A stretch of DNA of 32,740 nucleotides from Gammaproteobacteria bacterium (GTDB lineage: Bacteria; Pseudomonadota; Gammaproteobacteria; SZUA-229): positions 70,422 to 103,161 of the forward strand of contig JAJDNP010000153.1 in the NCBI GenBank assembly GCA_022340645.1, in the 5' to 3' direction. Made by a program: the position numbers and the translations under genes. The notes under the pieces were generated by a model, which saw nothing but the letters and a program-made list of their open reading frames with translations, was not told where the DNA came from and ran no database searches. This document shows, piece after piece, positions 16,014-23,697 of this stretch (position 1 is its first letter; each line of letters starts with the position of its first letter).

Positions 16014-16913
16014 GTGACTGGTAAAAGCATGTACCTGGAGATCGCTGAGGTCAGGGCTTATGCTGTGCGCCGGGTCAACCCGTTCCTCGGTGTTTTGCAG
16101 GTCATCGAAACGCCGGGCGGAAGAGCGATCAGCAGCAACGGCGTGGTGTGGGAGATCGAGCTGCGCACGGAGCGCTCGGGTATGTGGGGAAGCCTGAACC
16201 AGGATGCGAAACAGGCGGTGTATTACCGCTTTGGCCTGTGGTCGGCAGACGATGGACTGGTCAACCGGCCACTTGCGCCACATCTCGACAGGGAACAGTT
16301 GACCTCGCAGTATGAATTTCTGATACAGTCGATTCAGCAGCGTCTACAGTATATCCCGTTCAAGCTGATCGATAATCGTGAACTGTGGCTGTTCGACAAG
16401 GAAAAGCGCCAGCCGCTGGCATTACTGGCATCACTGAAACCCGGCGATAACCCGCCATCGCCCGAACCGAAATACTGGAAGTCCTGTCTCGGTGCTAACG
16501 GGGTAGCAAGCCAGTATCGTTTCCCGGCGTCAAGAGATCTTGAAAATCTGATTGAAAGCACAGCCAGTACAAACATCTATAAATACTGGGTTAACCGTGA
16601 AGAGGATGGCAGCGGTTTGCTTGAAAGAGATGGTGAATGCCTGAAGGTAAGCAAATTTCCGAGCTTTTTGTTATCTGAAAACTGGCCGCATGAAGACCAG
16701 GTGTCGCTGGTGAAAAACTACATCGCATGGATAGCGCCATCGCTGTTGTCGCTGCAGCATCTGAGTATAGATGAGCGTAGCAGGTTAGAGGGACAGCTCA
16801 ATGTTCAGGCGGTGTCTGTTGAACACCACTGGCACCTGTACCCCGAGACTGTCGATGAAAAAATACTGACAGCGGCAAGGGTACAGTGCCGGCTGCAAAA
16901 GGCTCAGCAATAA
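16014..16913 (+). CDS. Hypothetical protein at the end of the light-locus operon
   Basis: 299 residues, GTG start 3 bp after the previous stop; an internal ATG at 16029 (MYLEIAEVRAYAVRR) is an alternative start. It is soluble, with a mixed alpha/beta composition. Notable stretches are RTERSGMWGSLNQDAKQAVYYRFGLW, PFKLIDNRELWLFDKEKRQPLAL and EHHWHLYPETVDEKIL. There is no signal peptide or catalytic motif that I can name. Operon position suggests co-regulation with photolyase. A weak hairpin (TGCCGG/CCGGCA, 16923-16954) follows. Confidence 0.75.
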   Translation: MTGKSMYLEIAEVRAYAVRRVNPFLGVLQVIETPGGRAISSNGVVWEIELRTERSGMWGSLNQDAKQAVYYRFGLWSADDGLVNRPLAPHLDREQLTSQYEFLIQSIQQRLQYIPFKLIDNRELWLFDKEKRQPLALLASLKPGDNPPSPEPKYWKSCLGANGVASQYRFPASRDLENLIESTASTNIYKYWVNREEDGSGLLERDGECLKVSKFPSFLLSENWPHEDQVSLVKNYIAWIAPSLLSLQHLSIDERSRLEGQLNVQAVSVEHHWHLYPETVDEKILTAARVQCRLQKAQQ

Positions 16914-16977
16914 CTAACGCCGTGCCGGCAGCGAAGTTAAATCCCTTCCCGGCATCAAAAAAACTTTTCAGGCTGAA

Positions 16978-17106
16978 TTAATTACTGCCAAGATCCCATA
17001 AGCCGGTATCTTTCAGCGCCGCAGTACATTCCTTATTCAAGCTGGCTTCATGCTTTTTCATACTGCTGATAATGCGGCCTTCGCCAGGTTCTACACCCGT
17101 ACAGAT
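16978..17106 (-). pseudogene. Fragment of a cysteine-rich repeat protein
   Basis: The minus strand encodes ICTGVEPGEGRIISSMKKHE then ASLNKECTAALKDTGLWDLG before a stop. This follows the Cys-rich (GLG1-type) repeat pattern C..v.PGEGRi..Cl..he..Ls..C..al, with one Cys changed to Ser. Upstream of the repeat the frame enters the antisense of an RND-pump fragment, so the gene has lost its 5' end. Confidence 0.5.
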
Positions 17107-17400
17107 CCAGGTAACCGCCGCCTGTCCCGGCGCAGATGCGCAGTCCGTCGCGCAGAACGTGGGTGCGCCGACAGAGCAGCAGGCGAACGGTGCCGACAAC
17201 ATGATCTATATGCTATATGCTATATGCAGTCAACGACATCGTCCAGCGGCAACTATACGCTCGACGCTTTTTCTGATATTGGAACAGACCCGTCACTGGC
17301 GCAGGTCGATGTACAGAACCTCGTGCAATGGGCGTCACCGGAATTACCCTCCCTGGTAACAGAGCAGGGCGTTATCGTAAAGAAAACTACTTCCAGCTTT
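17090..17400 (+). pseudogene. RND efflux pump (AcrB-like) fragment with frameshift
   Basis: In one frame STPVQIQVTAACPGADAQSV and EQQANGADNMIYM match the AcrB pore-domain start (..VTISASYPGADA.., ..MNGIDNLMYM). In another frame QSTTSSSGNYTLDAFSDIGT, DPSLAQVDVQNLVQWASPEL and GVIVKKTTSSF continue the same protein. The break lies at a triplicated 7-bp unit CTATATG (17206-17226); removing two units restores one frame. Roughly 100 of the usual ~1050 codons remain, so it is a relic. Confidence 0.8.
17206..17226 (+). repeat. Three tandem copies of CTATATG
   Basis: Exact 7-bp unit repeated three times inside the RND remnant. The two extra copies (14 bp) cause its frameshift, consistent with replication slippage. 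Confidence 0.9.
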
Positions 17401-17462
17401 ATCAATGCAATCAATCGCGATATCAAGCAGCTAAAAAATCCCTGTTATTTTAAGCATCAAAA

Positions 17463-17491
17463 AGGCCAGAAAGCGCCATGCTCGCTGGCCT
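17463..17491 (-). terminator. Rho-independent terminator of the small HMA-like gene
   Basis: On the minus strand AGGCCAG and CTGGCCT form a 7-bp stem with a 15-base loop, directly followed by TTTTT. It lies 15 bp beyond the stop codon of the gene at 17506-17742. Confidence 0.8.
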
Positions 17492-17505
17492 CTTGAAGTT
17501 TCAGT

Positions 17506-17742
17506 TTATAGCATTGTAACCAGTTCGGCGTGATAACCGAGTTGTTTGGCGCTTGAAAGAAGTTCACTCGAGGAAATACCGTCAGGATCAAAGCCGACAA
17601 TCATCAGGTGTGGCGCAGTATCTTTGTAGTCAGCAGTCAGCACGCCATTTCTTTCCAGAAAGTAGTCACGCAACTTCTCCCTCTCTTCATGCGTGGTATT
17701 TTCGTCAATGTGTAACATAATATCAGCCATTTTATTTGACAT
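17506..17742 (-). CDS. Small ferredoxin-like (HMA-type without CxxC) protein
   Basis: 78 residues from an ATG preceded by AGGAGA at 7-bp spacing; an upstream start at 17781 is less likely. The pattern MLHIDENTTHEEREKLRDYF, then a central strand HLMIVGFDPDGISSSELLSS and AKQLGYHAELV, looks like a beta-alpha-beta-beta-alpha-beta heavy-metal-associated fold. The metal-binding CxxC is missing, so any metal role is doubtful. It is followed by its own terminator and appears monocistronic. Function is unknown. Confidence 0.75.
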   Translation of the reverse strand: MSNKMADIMLHIDENTTHEEREKLRDYFLERNGVLTADYKDTAPHLMIVGFDPDGISSSELLSSAKQLGYHAELVTML

Positions 17743-18177
17743 CTCAATTTCTCCTATCATGAAGTGACACGAATTCAGCAAGACTATTCTATCTCCGATA
17801 ATATCGATTTTGTAAAATTATTATCGAATGAATCTATTACTGAGTGTCAATTCATTATTACAAACCTGAACATTTCCAGAAACAGAGACCGTCCACGGAT
17901 AACAGATAATTAACAACGGCGCCAGAGTTATAAAGCCGGAACAAATAGATTTTACAGGGTACATATTTAATGAACAGGGCTGAAATCCGTATGATGAGCG
18001 CTTTACCCGGGGAAGCAGGACGTTTTCTATAGCTTCCCGGTATGCTGAAAAAAAGTTGCATTAAACAAAATTAATATAATCAATTTATGGATAAAATGTT
18101 ATGTTATGCGGTGTTAATTATTGCTAGTATCAGTTTACCTGCAAAAGCACAGGGCAACAGCACAGGAAAAATACACC

Positions 18178-18861
18178 ATGAAAATCACTCGCTCCGGATT
18201 TACAGGAAGCGTCATCAGGCTGCTTTGTATTGCTCTAATGCTGATAGGCTCTAATGTTCATGCAGTAACTGGCGCACGAGCTGAAAAGTGGGAATTTTTT
18301 CTTGCGCCGCAATACACCAACGCCAAAGTACTGCAATTTGATGGCGGTGCAGAAGCAGATATTAATGCCCGTCAAAATCTTGGTTTCGGCTTTGGTTACA
18401 ATCTAGACAGTAATATCGAACTCAGCGTTCTGTTTGCCGCCAGCAGTGGTAACTATACAGGTACGCGCATTGCTGATGATGCCTCTAATACGCCTGAGAA
18501 ATTCAGCGCCAGCATGTACACCAGCGTCATTAATTTTGGCTTTACTTACAACTTTTTAAAACAGCCGTTTACCCCGTACATTTCAGCAAACCTTGGATCA
18601 ACCTATATTGATTCAGGCATTCCAACAGGTAATATTGGTTCAGTCTGCTGGTGGGATCCCTGGTATGGGTATATTTGCACACCCACTGCCCAGACGTATA
18701 CCTCGTCAAATTTCACCTATGGCGCCAGCGTTGGCTTACGCTATGACTTTAACGGGAAGGTATACATTAAAGGCGGAGTTGGTCAAAACTATGTAGACGT
18801 AAATAGCAGCAATACGCCGGATTTCACTACTTACCACTTTATCTTCGGTTTGATGTTCTAG
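18178..18861 (+). CDS. Outer-membrane beta-barrel (OmpW-like porin-family) protein
   Basis: About 227 residues. The signal peptide runs to about residue 30 (LIGSNVHAVTGARAEKW). The mature chain alternates short strands: WEFFLAPQYTNAKVLQFDGG, LGFGFGYNLDSNIELSVLFA, FTYNFLKQPFTPYISANLGS, FTYGASVGLRYDF, ending TTYHFIFGLMF with a terminal Phe, the BAM-recognition hallmark. I start at 18178 because AGGAAA lies just upstream; a longer frame from 18121 has no good ribosome-binding site. No clear operon partner. Confidence 0.82.
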   Translation: MKITRSGFTGSVIRLLCIALMLIGSNVHAVTGARAEKWEFFLAPQYTNAKVLQFDGGAEADINARQNLGFGFGYNLDSNIELSVLFAASSGNYTGTRIADDASNTPEKFSASMYTSVINFGFTYNFLKQPFTPYISANLGSTYIDSGIPTGNIGSVCWWDPWYGYICTPTAQTYTSSNFTYGASVGLRYDFNGKVYIKGGVGQNYVDVNSSNTPDFTTYHFIFGLMF

Positions 18862-18877
18862 TTACAGTGATAAGCCA

Positions 18878-19099
18878 TTATTGCCCGACAAAGGTAATCC
18901 TTCTGATAGATGCAACAGCGCCGCCCTCGTTATCCTGCGTATTCTTCTGAAACGCAACCCCGCTAACCGACGGCACGTCCTGCTTATGAAATATATTCTG
19001 AAACCGCTGCCTGAACTCAAAGCTGGTTTTAAATATGCTCGCCGGGTCAGCCGGTGCAGCCACACTGAAATAACGCCCGCCTTCCTTGACACTGATCAT
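18878..19099 (-). pseudogene. C-terminal fragment resembling DUF3047 proteins
   Basis: The minus frame reads FEFRQRFQNIFHKQDVPSVS then GVAFQKNTQDNEGGAVASIR, ending RITFVGQ. This resembles the DUF3047 tail (DyrrlFge.pP.v.gvAimtDtDNTg..a.a.y.dI.F). A stop codon directly precedes the ATG, and the 5' side is occupied by a dispersed repeat (from about 19089), so the gene is probably truncated. Assignment is by eye and weak. Confidence 0.35.
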
Positions 19100-19225
19100 T
19101 TACCCTTGCTGAGACGACTATGGTAAATATTATCAAGCCATCAGTCGCCTGTTGACGGGGTGAATACCAATGCAAATATCGTCTGTTTTATTTGGCGTAT
19201 TTTTCGATGCAATTTAACATGTCAG
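19089..19225. repeat. Dispersed repeat family, copy R1
   Basis: Aligns along its length with 31690-31820 and partly with 32497-32578: CACTGATCAT, GCTGAGA..ACTATG.TAAATAT, ATCA.GCCAT, CCTGTT, TGCAAATA and TGCAATTT words recur in the same order and spacing. Non-coding. Confidence 0.7.
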
Positions 19226-19292
19226 GCAAACAGGGCCGTGCACGATGGCGGGGCGATTGCGCGAAAAAGTGACTGACGATTGTTTATGTGGG

Positions 19293-20165
19293 CTATTCTT
19301 TTAAGCGACCTAAAACCAGAATTTCAACGCGGCGGTTTTTCGCACGTCCTTCCGCTGTATCGTTATCAGCGATTGGCATAGTATCACCCATACCTCTGGT
19401 CTCGACGATACTGGCATCAAGACCTTTGCTTACCAGGTAGTCACGAACAGTGTTAGCACGCTGCTCAGAAAGCAACATGTTGTCATCAGCATTACCCTTG
19501 CTATCGGCATGCCCGACAATTTCAACGTAAAATGCACTATCAAACAGCGCCTGGGAATTCAACCGCTGTTCTTCAAGAAATGCCTCGCCCTGTTCTGTCA
19601 ACTCGGCACTTTTTGGATCGAATAATGCCAGGCTTGGAAACAACAATGTATCCAGGGCACGCACTTCAGCGACAAGCAGAATATCTACACGACGGTTCTG
19701 TATACGACCTTCAAGGGTGTCATTTGAAGCGATCGGATCCCTGGAGCCTCGTCCGAGAACACGGATGGCATCTTTCCTGGTTCCGGTAGCAACCAGGTAA
19801 TCCGCCACACTCTGAGCTCGCTTGAGTGATAATGCATCGTTGTAACTGGCATCACCTGAATTATCCGTGTGACCGACAACAAGTACTAAATAAGAATCCG
19901 TCAGTTCAGACCTGAGTCTGTTTCTGTATTCTTCGATGACGGCTTTGCCGCTGTCATTAAGTTCCGCGCTATCAAATGCAAACGTTGAAGCGGCATGGAG
20001 AGGAATGGATGCATATACGCCAGAGCCTTCGCCAACGATCACCCTGGCAGGCGCACTTAGTGCTGCCGGATCACTGGGTTCATCATGCGCACAACCAGCC
20101 ATGAATAAACTCGTTGATAACAGGCCCAGCAGACCGGTTAAGATTATGTTGTTTTTAATGTTCAT
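19293..20165 (-). CDS. Lipoprotein with two tandem OmpA (peptidoglycan-binding) domains
   Basis: 290 residues. Lipobox LFMAGC predicts lipidated Cys25. Two OmpA C-terminal domains follow. The first has VVGHTDNSGDASYNDALSLK (about 97-115) and ends at NRRVDILLV. The second has IVGHADSKGNADDNMLLSEQ (about 216-235) and ends at NRRVEILVL. Both keep the Asp and Arg that bind diaminopimelate. The protein should tether the outer membrane to peptidoglycan, at two sites. The sequence upstream of the second repeat (DTLLFPSLALFDPKSAELT) is the usual lead-in strand. Single OmpA domains are the norm; the duplication is less usual. It stands alone between a repeat and the membrane gene at 20290. Confidence 0.9.
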   Translation of the reverse strand: MNIKNNIILTGLLGLLSTSLFMAGCAHDEPSDPAALSAPARVIVGEGSGVYASIPLHAASTFAFDSAELNDSGKAVIEEYRNRLRSELTDSYLVLVVGHTDNSGDASYNDALSLKRAQSVADYLVATGTRKDAIRVLGRGSRDPIASNDTLEGRIQNRRVDILLVAEVRALDTLLFPSLALFDPKSAELTEQGEAFLEEQRLNSQALFDSAFYVEIVGHADSKGNADDNMLLSEQRANTVRDYLVSKGLDASIVETRGMGDTMPIADNDTAEGRAKNRRVEILVLGRLKE

Positions 20166-20289
20166 AATGATTCCCCGTTATTTTTATCATTTATGGAAAC
20201 TAATATATTTCGGCCATGGTTACCGTGTCGAGCATGTGCGTGTTATGCACATGGTCGGCGAAATGAGCCACTATCAATCTTGTCTATTA

Positions 20290-20724
20290 TTATTTTCCGA
20301 CAGTATCTGCACCTTCGCCGCCATACCGGGTAGCAAAATAACCAATAATCAACCCGATAATGGCGCCTTCAGTAGTGAACCAGAACGGTGAGCTTAAGAT
20401 ACCTGCCTCGCCAAACATATTCAGCATCATGGTCTGCATAGCGTCATATGCGAAGAAAGTCAGCACGAAGTTCATCCAGGCGCCCGTTAATGCTGAGCGA
20501 AACCACCAGGGGAAGGGCAGCTTCAGCACAGGATGATAGGTAAAAACGCCAAACACGCCAATAATGGCGCCGACTGTCGTGTACCACAATAATATTCCCC
20601 ATCGAAGCAGCCAGTTGGCTTCCGGCAGGAAATAAGGTAAAAGCATAAACCCGGCGAGCCCAAATAAAAAGCCGACGCCCTTACCAATTGCTATTCGAGT
20701 TACTAATGATGGATTTGCAAACAT
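20290..20724 (-). CDS. Four-helix hypothetical membrane protein
   Basis: About 144 residues from the ATG at 20722-20724, with ACAGG 9 bp upstream; a TTG three codons earlier is too close to that site. Four hydrophobic helices are visible (GVGFLFGLAGFMLLPYF, WGILLWYTTVGAIIGVFGVF, AWMNFVLTFFAYDAMQ and WFTTEGAIIGLIIGYFATRY), with glycine-rich packing and a short charged tail. No family recognised. About 120 bp separate it from the OmpA-like gene downstream. Confidence 0.75.
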   Translation of the reverse strand: MFANPSLVTRIAIGKGVGFLFGLAGFMLLPYFLPEANWLLRWGILLWYTTVGAIIGVFGVFTYHPVLKLPFPWWFRSALTGAWMNFVLTFFAYDAMQTMMLNMFGEAGILSSPFWFTTEGAIIGLIIGYFATRYGGEGADTVGK

Positions 20725-20733
20725 ATCTGCCAA

Positions 20734-21232
20734 CCTGTTTTGTTGTATATAAAAATCAACAATGAATTTAATGGTAACTGATATTGTCTGTTGGCTACTA
20801 GATAAAAACTATATTTTGAGTAGAAAACTTTAATAGCGCCGAAGATAAAAATCTCTGAATGTTCGTTCGGGGTCAGTTACGGAAGTTGAACCAGTAATTG
20901 CGTCAGTTCATTTATGTGGTCCTTCAATTATCAGTGTTCAATTGTCAGGGTATATCGAAATCAGCATATTTAAGCAGAGAAGGTGACAGCCCTGCCTTCA
21001 GGTGATTGCCCGGGATTTCCTTTCGCTGCCCGCAAAAGCTGCTCAGAAATGGTGATACTCGCAGCCAGTACGGAGCTTTGTGACAGATGAGAGTGCTTCT
21101 GTGACAGCCGGGATGTTGTAAATAGTTATCAATTTACTTCGTATTGTATAAGTACAAAATCATATCGTTTCATTCATGGCATGTGTTATGCAGCGTTTTA
21201 ATTAACAATCACAAGCTAATGAGGATGTAACA
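20734..21232. other. Intergenic region, no gene seen
   Basis: About 500 bp without a supported reading frame or recognised repeat. The right end (around 21120-21165) has promoter-like AT-rich words (TTGTAAATAG, TATTGTATAAGT) that could drive the microprotein gene downstream. Confidence 0.4.
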
Positions 21233-21346
21233 ATGAAATATTTAAATCATAACAATCTGGTAGATAGAATTTTAGTGGCAGTTGCATGGGCATTCTGGAT
21301 TTTTACCTTCAGCATCGGCTTCCTGCTCGCTAAAGCAACATTCTAA
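21233..21346 (+). CDS. 37-residue single-pass membrane microprotein
   Basis: ATG preceded by GAGGATG at suitable spacing encodes MKYLNHNNLVDRILVAVAWA followed by FWIFTFSIGFLLAKATF and a stop. One hydrophobic helix (about 12-33) rich in Trp/Phe, with a basic N-terminal flank. A hairpin resembling a terminator follows at 21398, and AT-rich promoter-like sequence precedes, so it looks like a complete small transcription unit. Function unknown. Confidence 0.65.
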   Translation: MKYLNHNNLVDRILVAVAWAFWIFTFSIGFLLAKATF

Positions 21347-21397
21347 ATTAAAAATATTAATTAACAGTCAATTTACTAACAAGTGAATAGTAATAAG

Positions 21398-21416
21398 CGG
21401 CAGTCTCAGGCTGCCG
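21398..21416 (+). terminator. Hairpin after the microprotein gene
   Basis: CGGCAG and CTGCCG form a 6-bp GC-rich stem around a 7-base loop, followed by the T-rich TTGCTGTTTGTC. The T tract is interrupted, so strength is uncertain. Confidence 0.55.
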
Positions 21417-21731
21417 TTGCTGTTTGTCATGTATAATTTATCGGGGATTCGTTGATGGACACATTTGCACTGTAAGAAATGTTAGTCAAGATTGGAATGC
21501 GAGCTTTGATATGATGTTTAACTATTCTTAATTTTTATCCATGGAACGAAAATTACTGCCATATTAATAACGTCTTTTGACAGAAAAACGACACATTTTT
21601 TGCTGAAACATCCTAATTGATCATAACGAAGGTTATGCTGAATCGCCCCGGGATTGTCGTGTGGTCTAAATCTTGAGAGGAAAGACCGATGAGTAAATTA
21701 AGGGAAGAAGGGGGGTTATAATTAAGAGTTT

Positions 21732-21920
21732 TTACAGCGTTGAGTGAATACTTTGTATTCTCGTAATTTCCTCAATACACTGCTTGTACACGCTGCTATT
21801 AAGAAAGTCCTGTACACTGCCGCCGTTTGATAGTATCTCGTCTCTTTCTGCATAGAGCAGTCGCTGATATTTAATCGCGAGTTCCATGCTGTCTGAGTTT
21901 AATATTGAATTAATTGTCAT
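21732..21920 (-). CDS. Small hypothetical protein
   Basis: 62 residues, ATG preceded by AGAAGGG about 7 bp upstream. The chain is helical and charged (MELAIKYQRLLYAERDEILS, SVYKQCIEEITRIQSIHSTL) with no signal or membrane segment. The region 21347-21731 to its right-hand strand neighbour holds only a hairpin and a ten-codon frame at 21689 that I do not call. Family unknown. Confidence 0.5.
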   Translation of the reverse strand: MTINSILNSDSMELAIKYQRLLYAERDEILSNGGSVQDFLNSSVYKQCIEEITRIQSIHSTL

Positions 21921-22308
21921 AGAAATACCCTTCTAAATGTTAGTTTGAGAATTAAGATGCGCAGTTCCAAGCATATAAGTGTTATTCAAATATGCACAGA
22001 ACTTATAAGGCTAATTCCTGACTATTTTGCTCAGGTATTATCTAGTATATAGATTTATAGCTGGATCTCAAGTTTTATTTAATTGTATTTATTTCCAAGC
22101 TCCACTTCTTTCCAGTTATATTGTTTTTAAAAAAGATAATACAATGACACTTCTGGCTGTTGTTGGCTATCAGTGTTACTGATGTGACCAGTGCGGGTCT
22201 GCAATTGTTACGACAATTTATTTTTCTCACTATAGAAGCTTACGCGTAACCCTGCGATTAGTGAGATCAGGCCGAATCATCAGGCATCAGCTAAAAAACG
22301 TACGAGTG
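21921..22308. other. AT-rich intergenic region, nothing recognised
   Basis: About 390 bp between a small gene and the end of the ParA operon. No supported gene, repeat or RNA seen. Confidence 0.4.
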
Positions 22309-23697
22309 TCAGGCGATCTCGAAATACGCGGTTTCTTCCTGAGACAGCACCTTTTTACCTCCCCGGAAAGTGTGGGCGATTTTGTCCGATATGGAATCCC
22401 GGGGCTGTACCGTGTTATCTATGCGAGTGAAACACGGTTCGATGAACAGGCCGGTCCTGTTGTCAATCTGTAATGCGTGAAAGGTGTAAAAGGACAGATA
22501 ACTGTGAGCGTGTCTCAGATAGGCGCCGCCTGCTGGTGGAATGGGAGACAGCACTACAAGCTGGGTATCCTCAATGCGTGATTGCAACTGGTCGTGGCTA
22601 TTAAACGCATTGGGATACAGTCGCTGGAATATCGCACGATTCTCCGACAGGCCCTCGAGCACGGACAGTCCGGATTGCAGGGCACGTTCCCCGTCATGCT
22701 TGTCGCAGGAGATCACGAATGGTTGTTTTTTCGCATTCAGTGCCAGGATATGGTTGCCATCAAACGGCAGGTCATTGCTTACAAGCTCGTATGAGTTGCC
22801 CAGTATTTCGGGCAACGCGTCAGTAACGAGTTCAAGCAACTTTTCATCTGATGTGATCGTTACTGATTTAATATTCAGGCTCATTTCGACATTCGTCGAA
22901 GCAGGGTTTATCGGCTGTGTTTTCTGACGGCTATGCCGGTTGTTGTTCTGCTTCCATTCGCCGATTTCATCGCTGATGATTTCAGCAATTATCTCGATAT
23001 CGGGCCTGGTAAGGGTTATCGGCGCGGGGTGTGGCGCTTTTATTTGCTCGGAAATGTCAGACGCAGCCGAGAGGTATCCATAACTCAATAGATCCCGCCT
23101 CAGGAATCGATGGACGGCGGTTGCGAGCCTGTTGAAAGATACCTCGGCACTGGTCACATCCGATGTCCCGGTGATGATGACACCGACCTGGACCGTATTT
23201 TGATGCGCAACCAGTTGTTTGATGGAAATATACGCTTGTTGCAGTCCTTCAGGCGTGGCAGGCGCCGTAATCAGTACCTTGTCCGCCAATGACAGGTGGG
23301 ATGAGCGTGTTGTATCGACTAGCAAAAAATGCACATCATCTGGCTTGTCGTCTAGCCGCCGGGTGACGACATCCTCCAGGTTGTGATGGACTGTTCTGGT
23401 CTGTTGAGAGTCGTTAGCCGAAGTGACCGATACCATATTCATACCGGCAGTGCAGTCAAACACGGCCGAGGAACGGCCGTGCATGGCGAGCTGCTGGCTC
23501 AATAAAGCGACCGGCAGCTCGTCACCCTCGTTTGCCGTGTTGAGCAAGGCAAGGGTGTACACGTCTTTTTTCGGGGTCTGTTCAGTCCTTTGCTCATCGC
23601 TCATCTCTTCATCACTACTCAGGAAGTGGTGGCTGATCTGGGCGAGGCGATCTCTGGCGGTTTGCGGTGTTTTGTTGTTTCCGTCCGACATATTCAT
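22309..23697 (-). CDS. MinD/FlhG-like protein lacking the P-loop, partner of ParA-CBM48
   Basis: 462 residues. After an acidic N-terminus, residues about 44-240 follow the MinD/FlhG layout. DVYTLALLNTANEGDELPVA stands where the Walker A (KGGxGKT) should be and has no glycine-lysine P-loop. AVFDCTAGMNM aligns with lDaDlGlaN, HFLLVDTTRSS with the Walker B strand, and ADKVLITAPATPEGLQQAYI and FNRLATAVHRFLRRDLLSYG with the FlhG C-terminal half. Residues about 275-462 are a separate domain ending in SYLSFYTFHALQIDNRTGLF. It probably cannot hydrolyse ATP and may act as a partner or scaffold for the ParA encoded just upstream, whose stop it overlaps by 4 bp. Confidence 0.72.
   Translation of the reverse strand: MNMSDGNNKTPQTARDRLAQISHHFLSSDEEMSDEQRTEQTPKKDVYTLALLNTANEGDELPVALLSQQLAMHGRSSAVFDCTAGMNMVSVTSANDSQQTRTVHHNLEDVVTRRLDDKPDDVHFLLVDTTRSSHLSLADKVLITAPATPEGLQQAYISIKQLVAHQNTVQVGVIITGTSDVTSAEVSFNRLATAVHRFLRRDLLSYGYLSAASDISEQIKAPHPAPITLTRPDIEIIAEIISDEIGEWKQNNNRHSRQKTQPINPASTNVEMSLNIKSVTITSDEKLLELVTDALPEILGNSYELVSNDLPFDGNHILALNAKKQPFVISCDKHDGERALQSGLSVLEGLSENRAIFQRLYPNAFNSHDQLQSRIEDTQLVVLSPIPPAGGAYLRHAHSYLSFYTFHALQIDNRTGLFIEPCFTRIDNTVQPRDSISDKIAHTFRGGKKVLSQEETAYFEIA

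Noticed and set aside
17050-17496. 148-codon plus-strand frame as an intact gene
   Set aside because: Only its second half resembles RND pumps and the first half matches in another frame, so it is part of a frameshifted relic.
21689-21721. Ten-codon frame with GAGAGGAAAG upstream
   Set aside because: Too short to support as a gene; no downstream gene on the same strand that it could lead.
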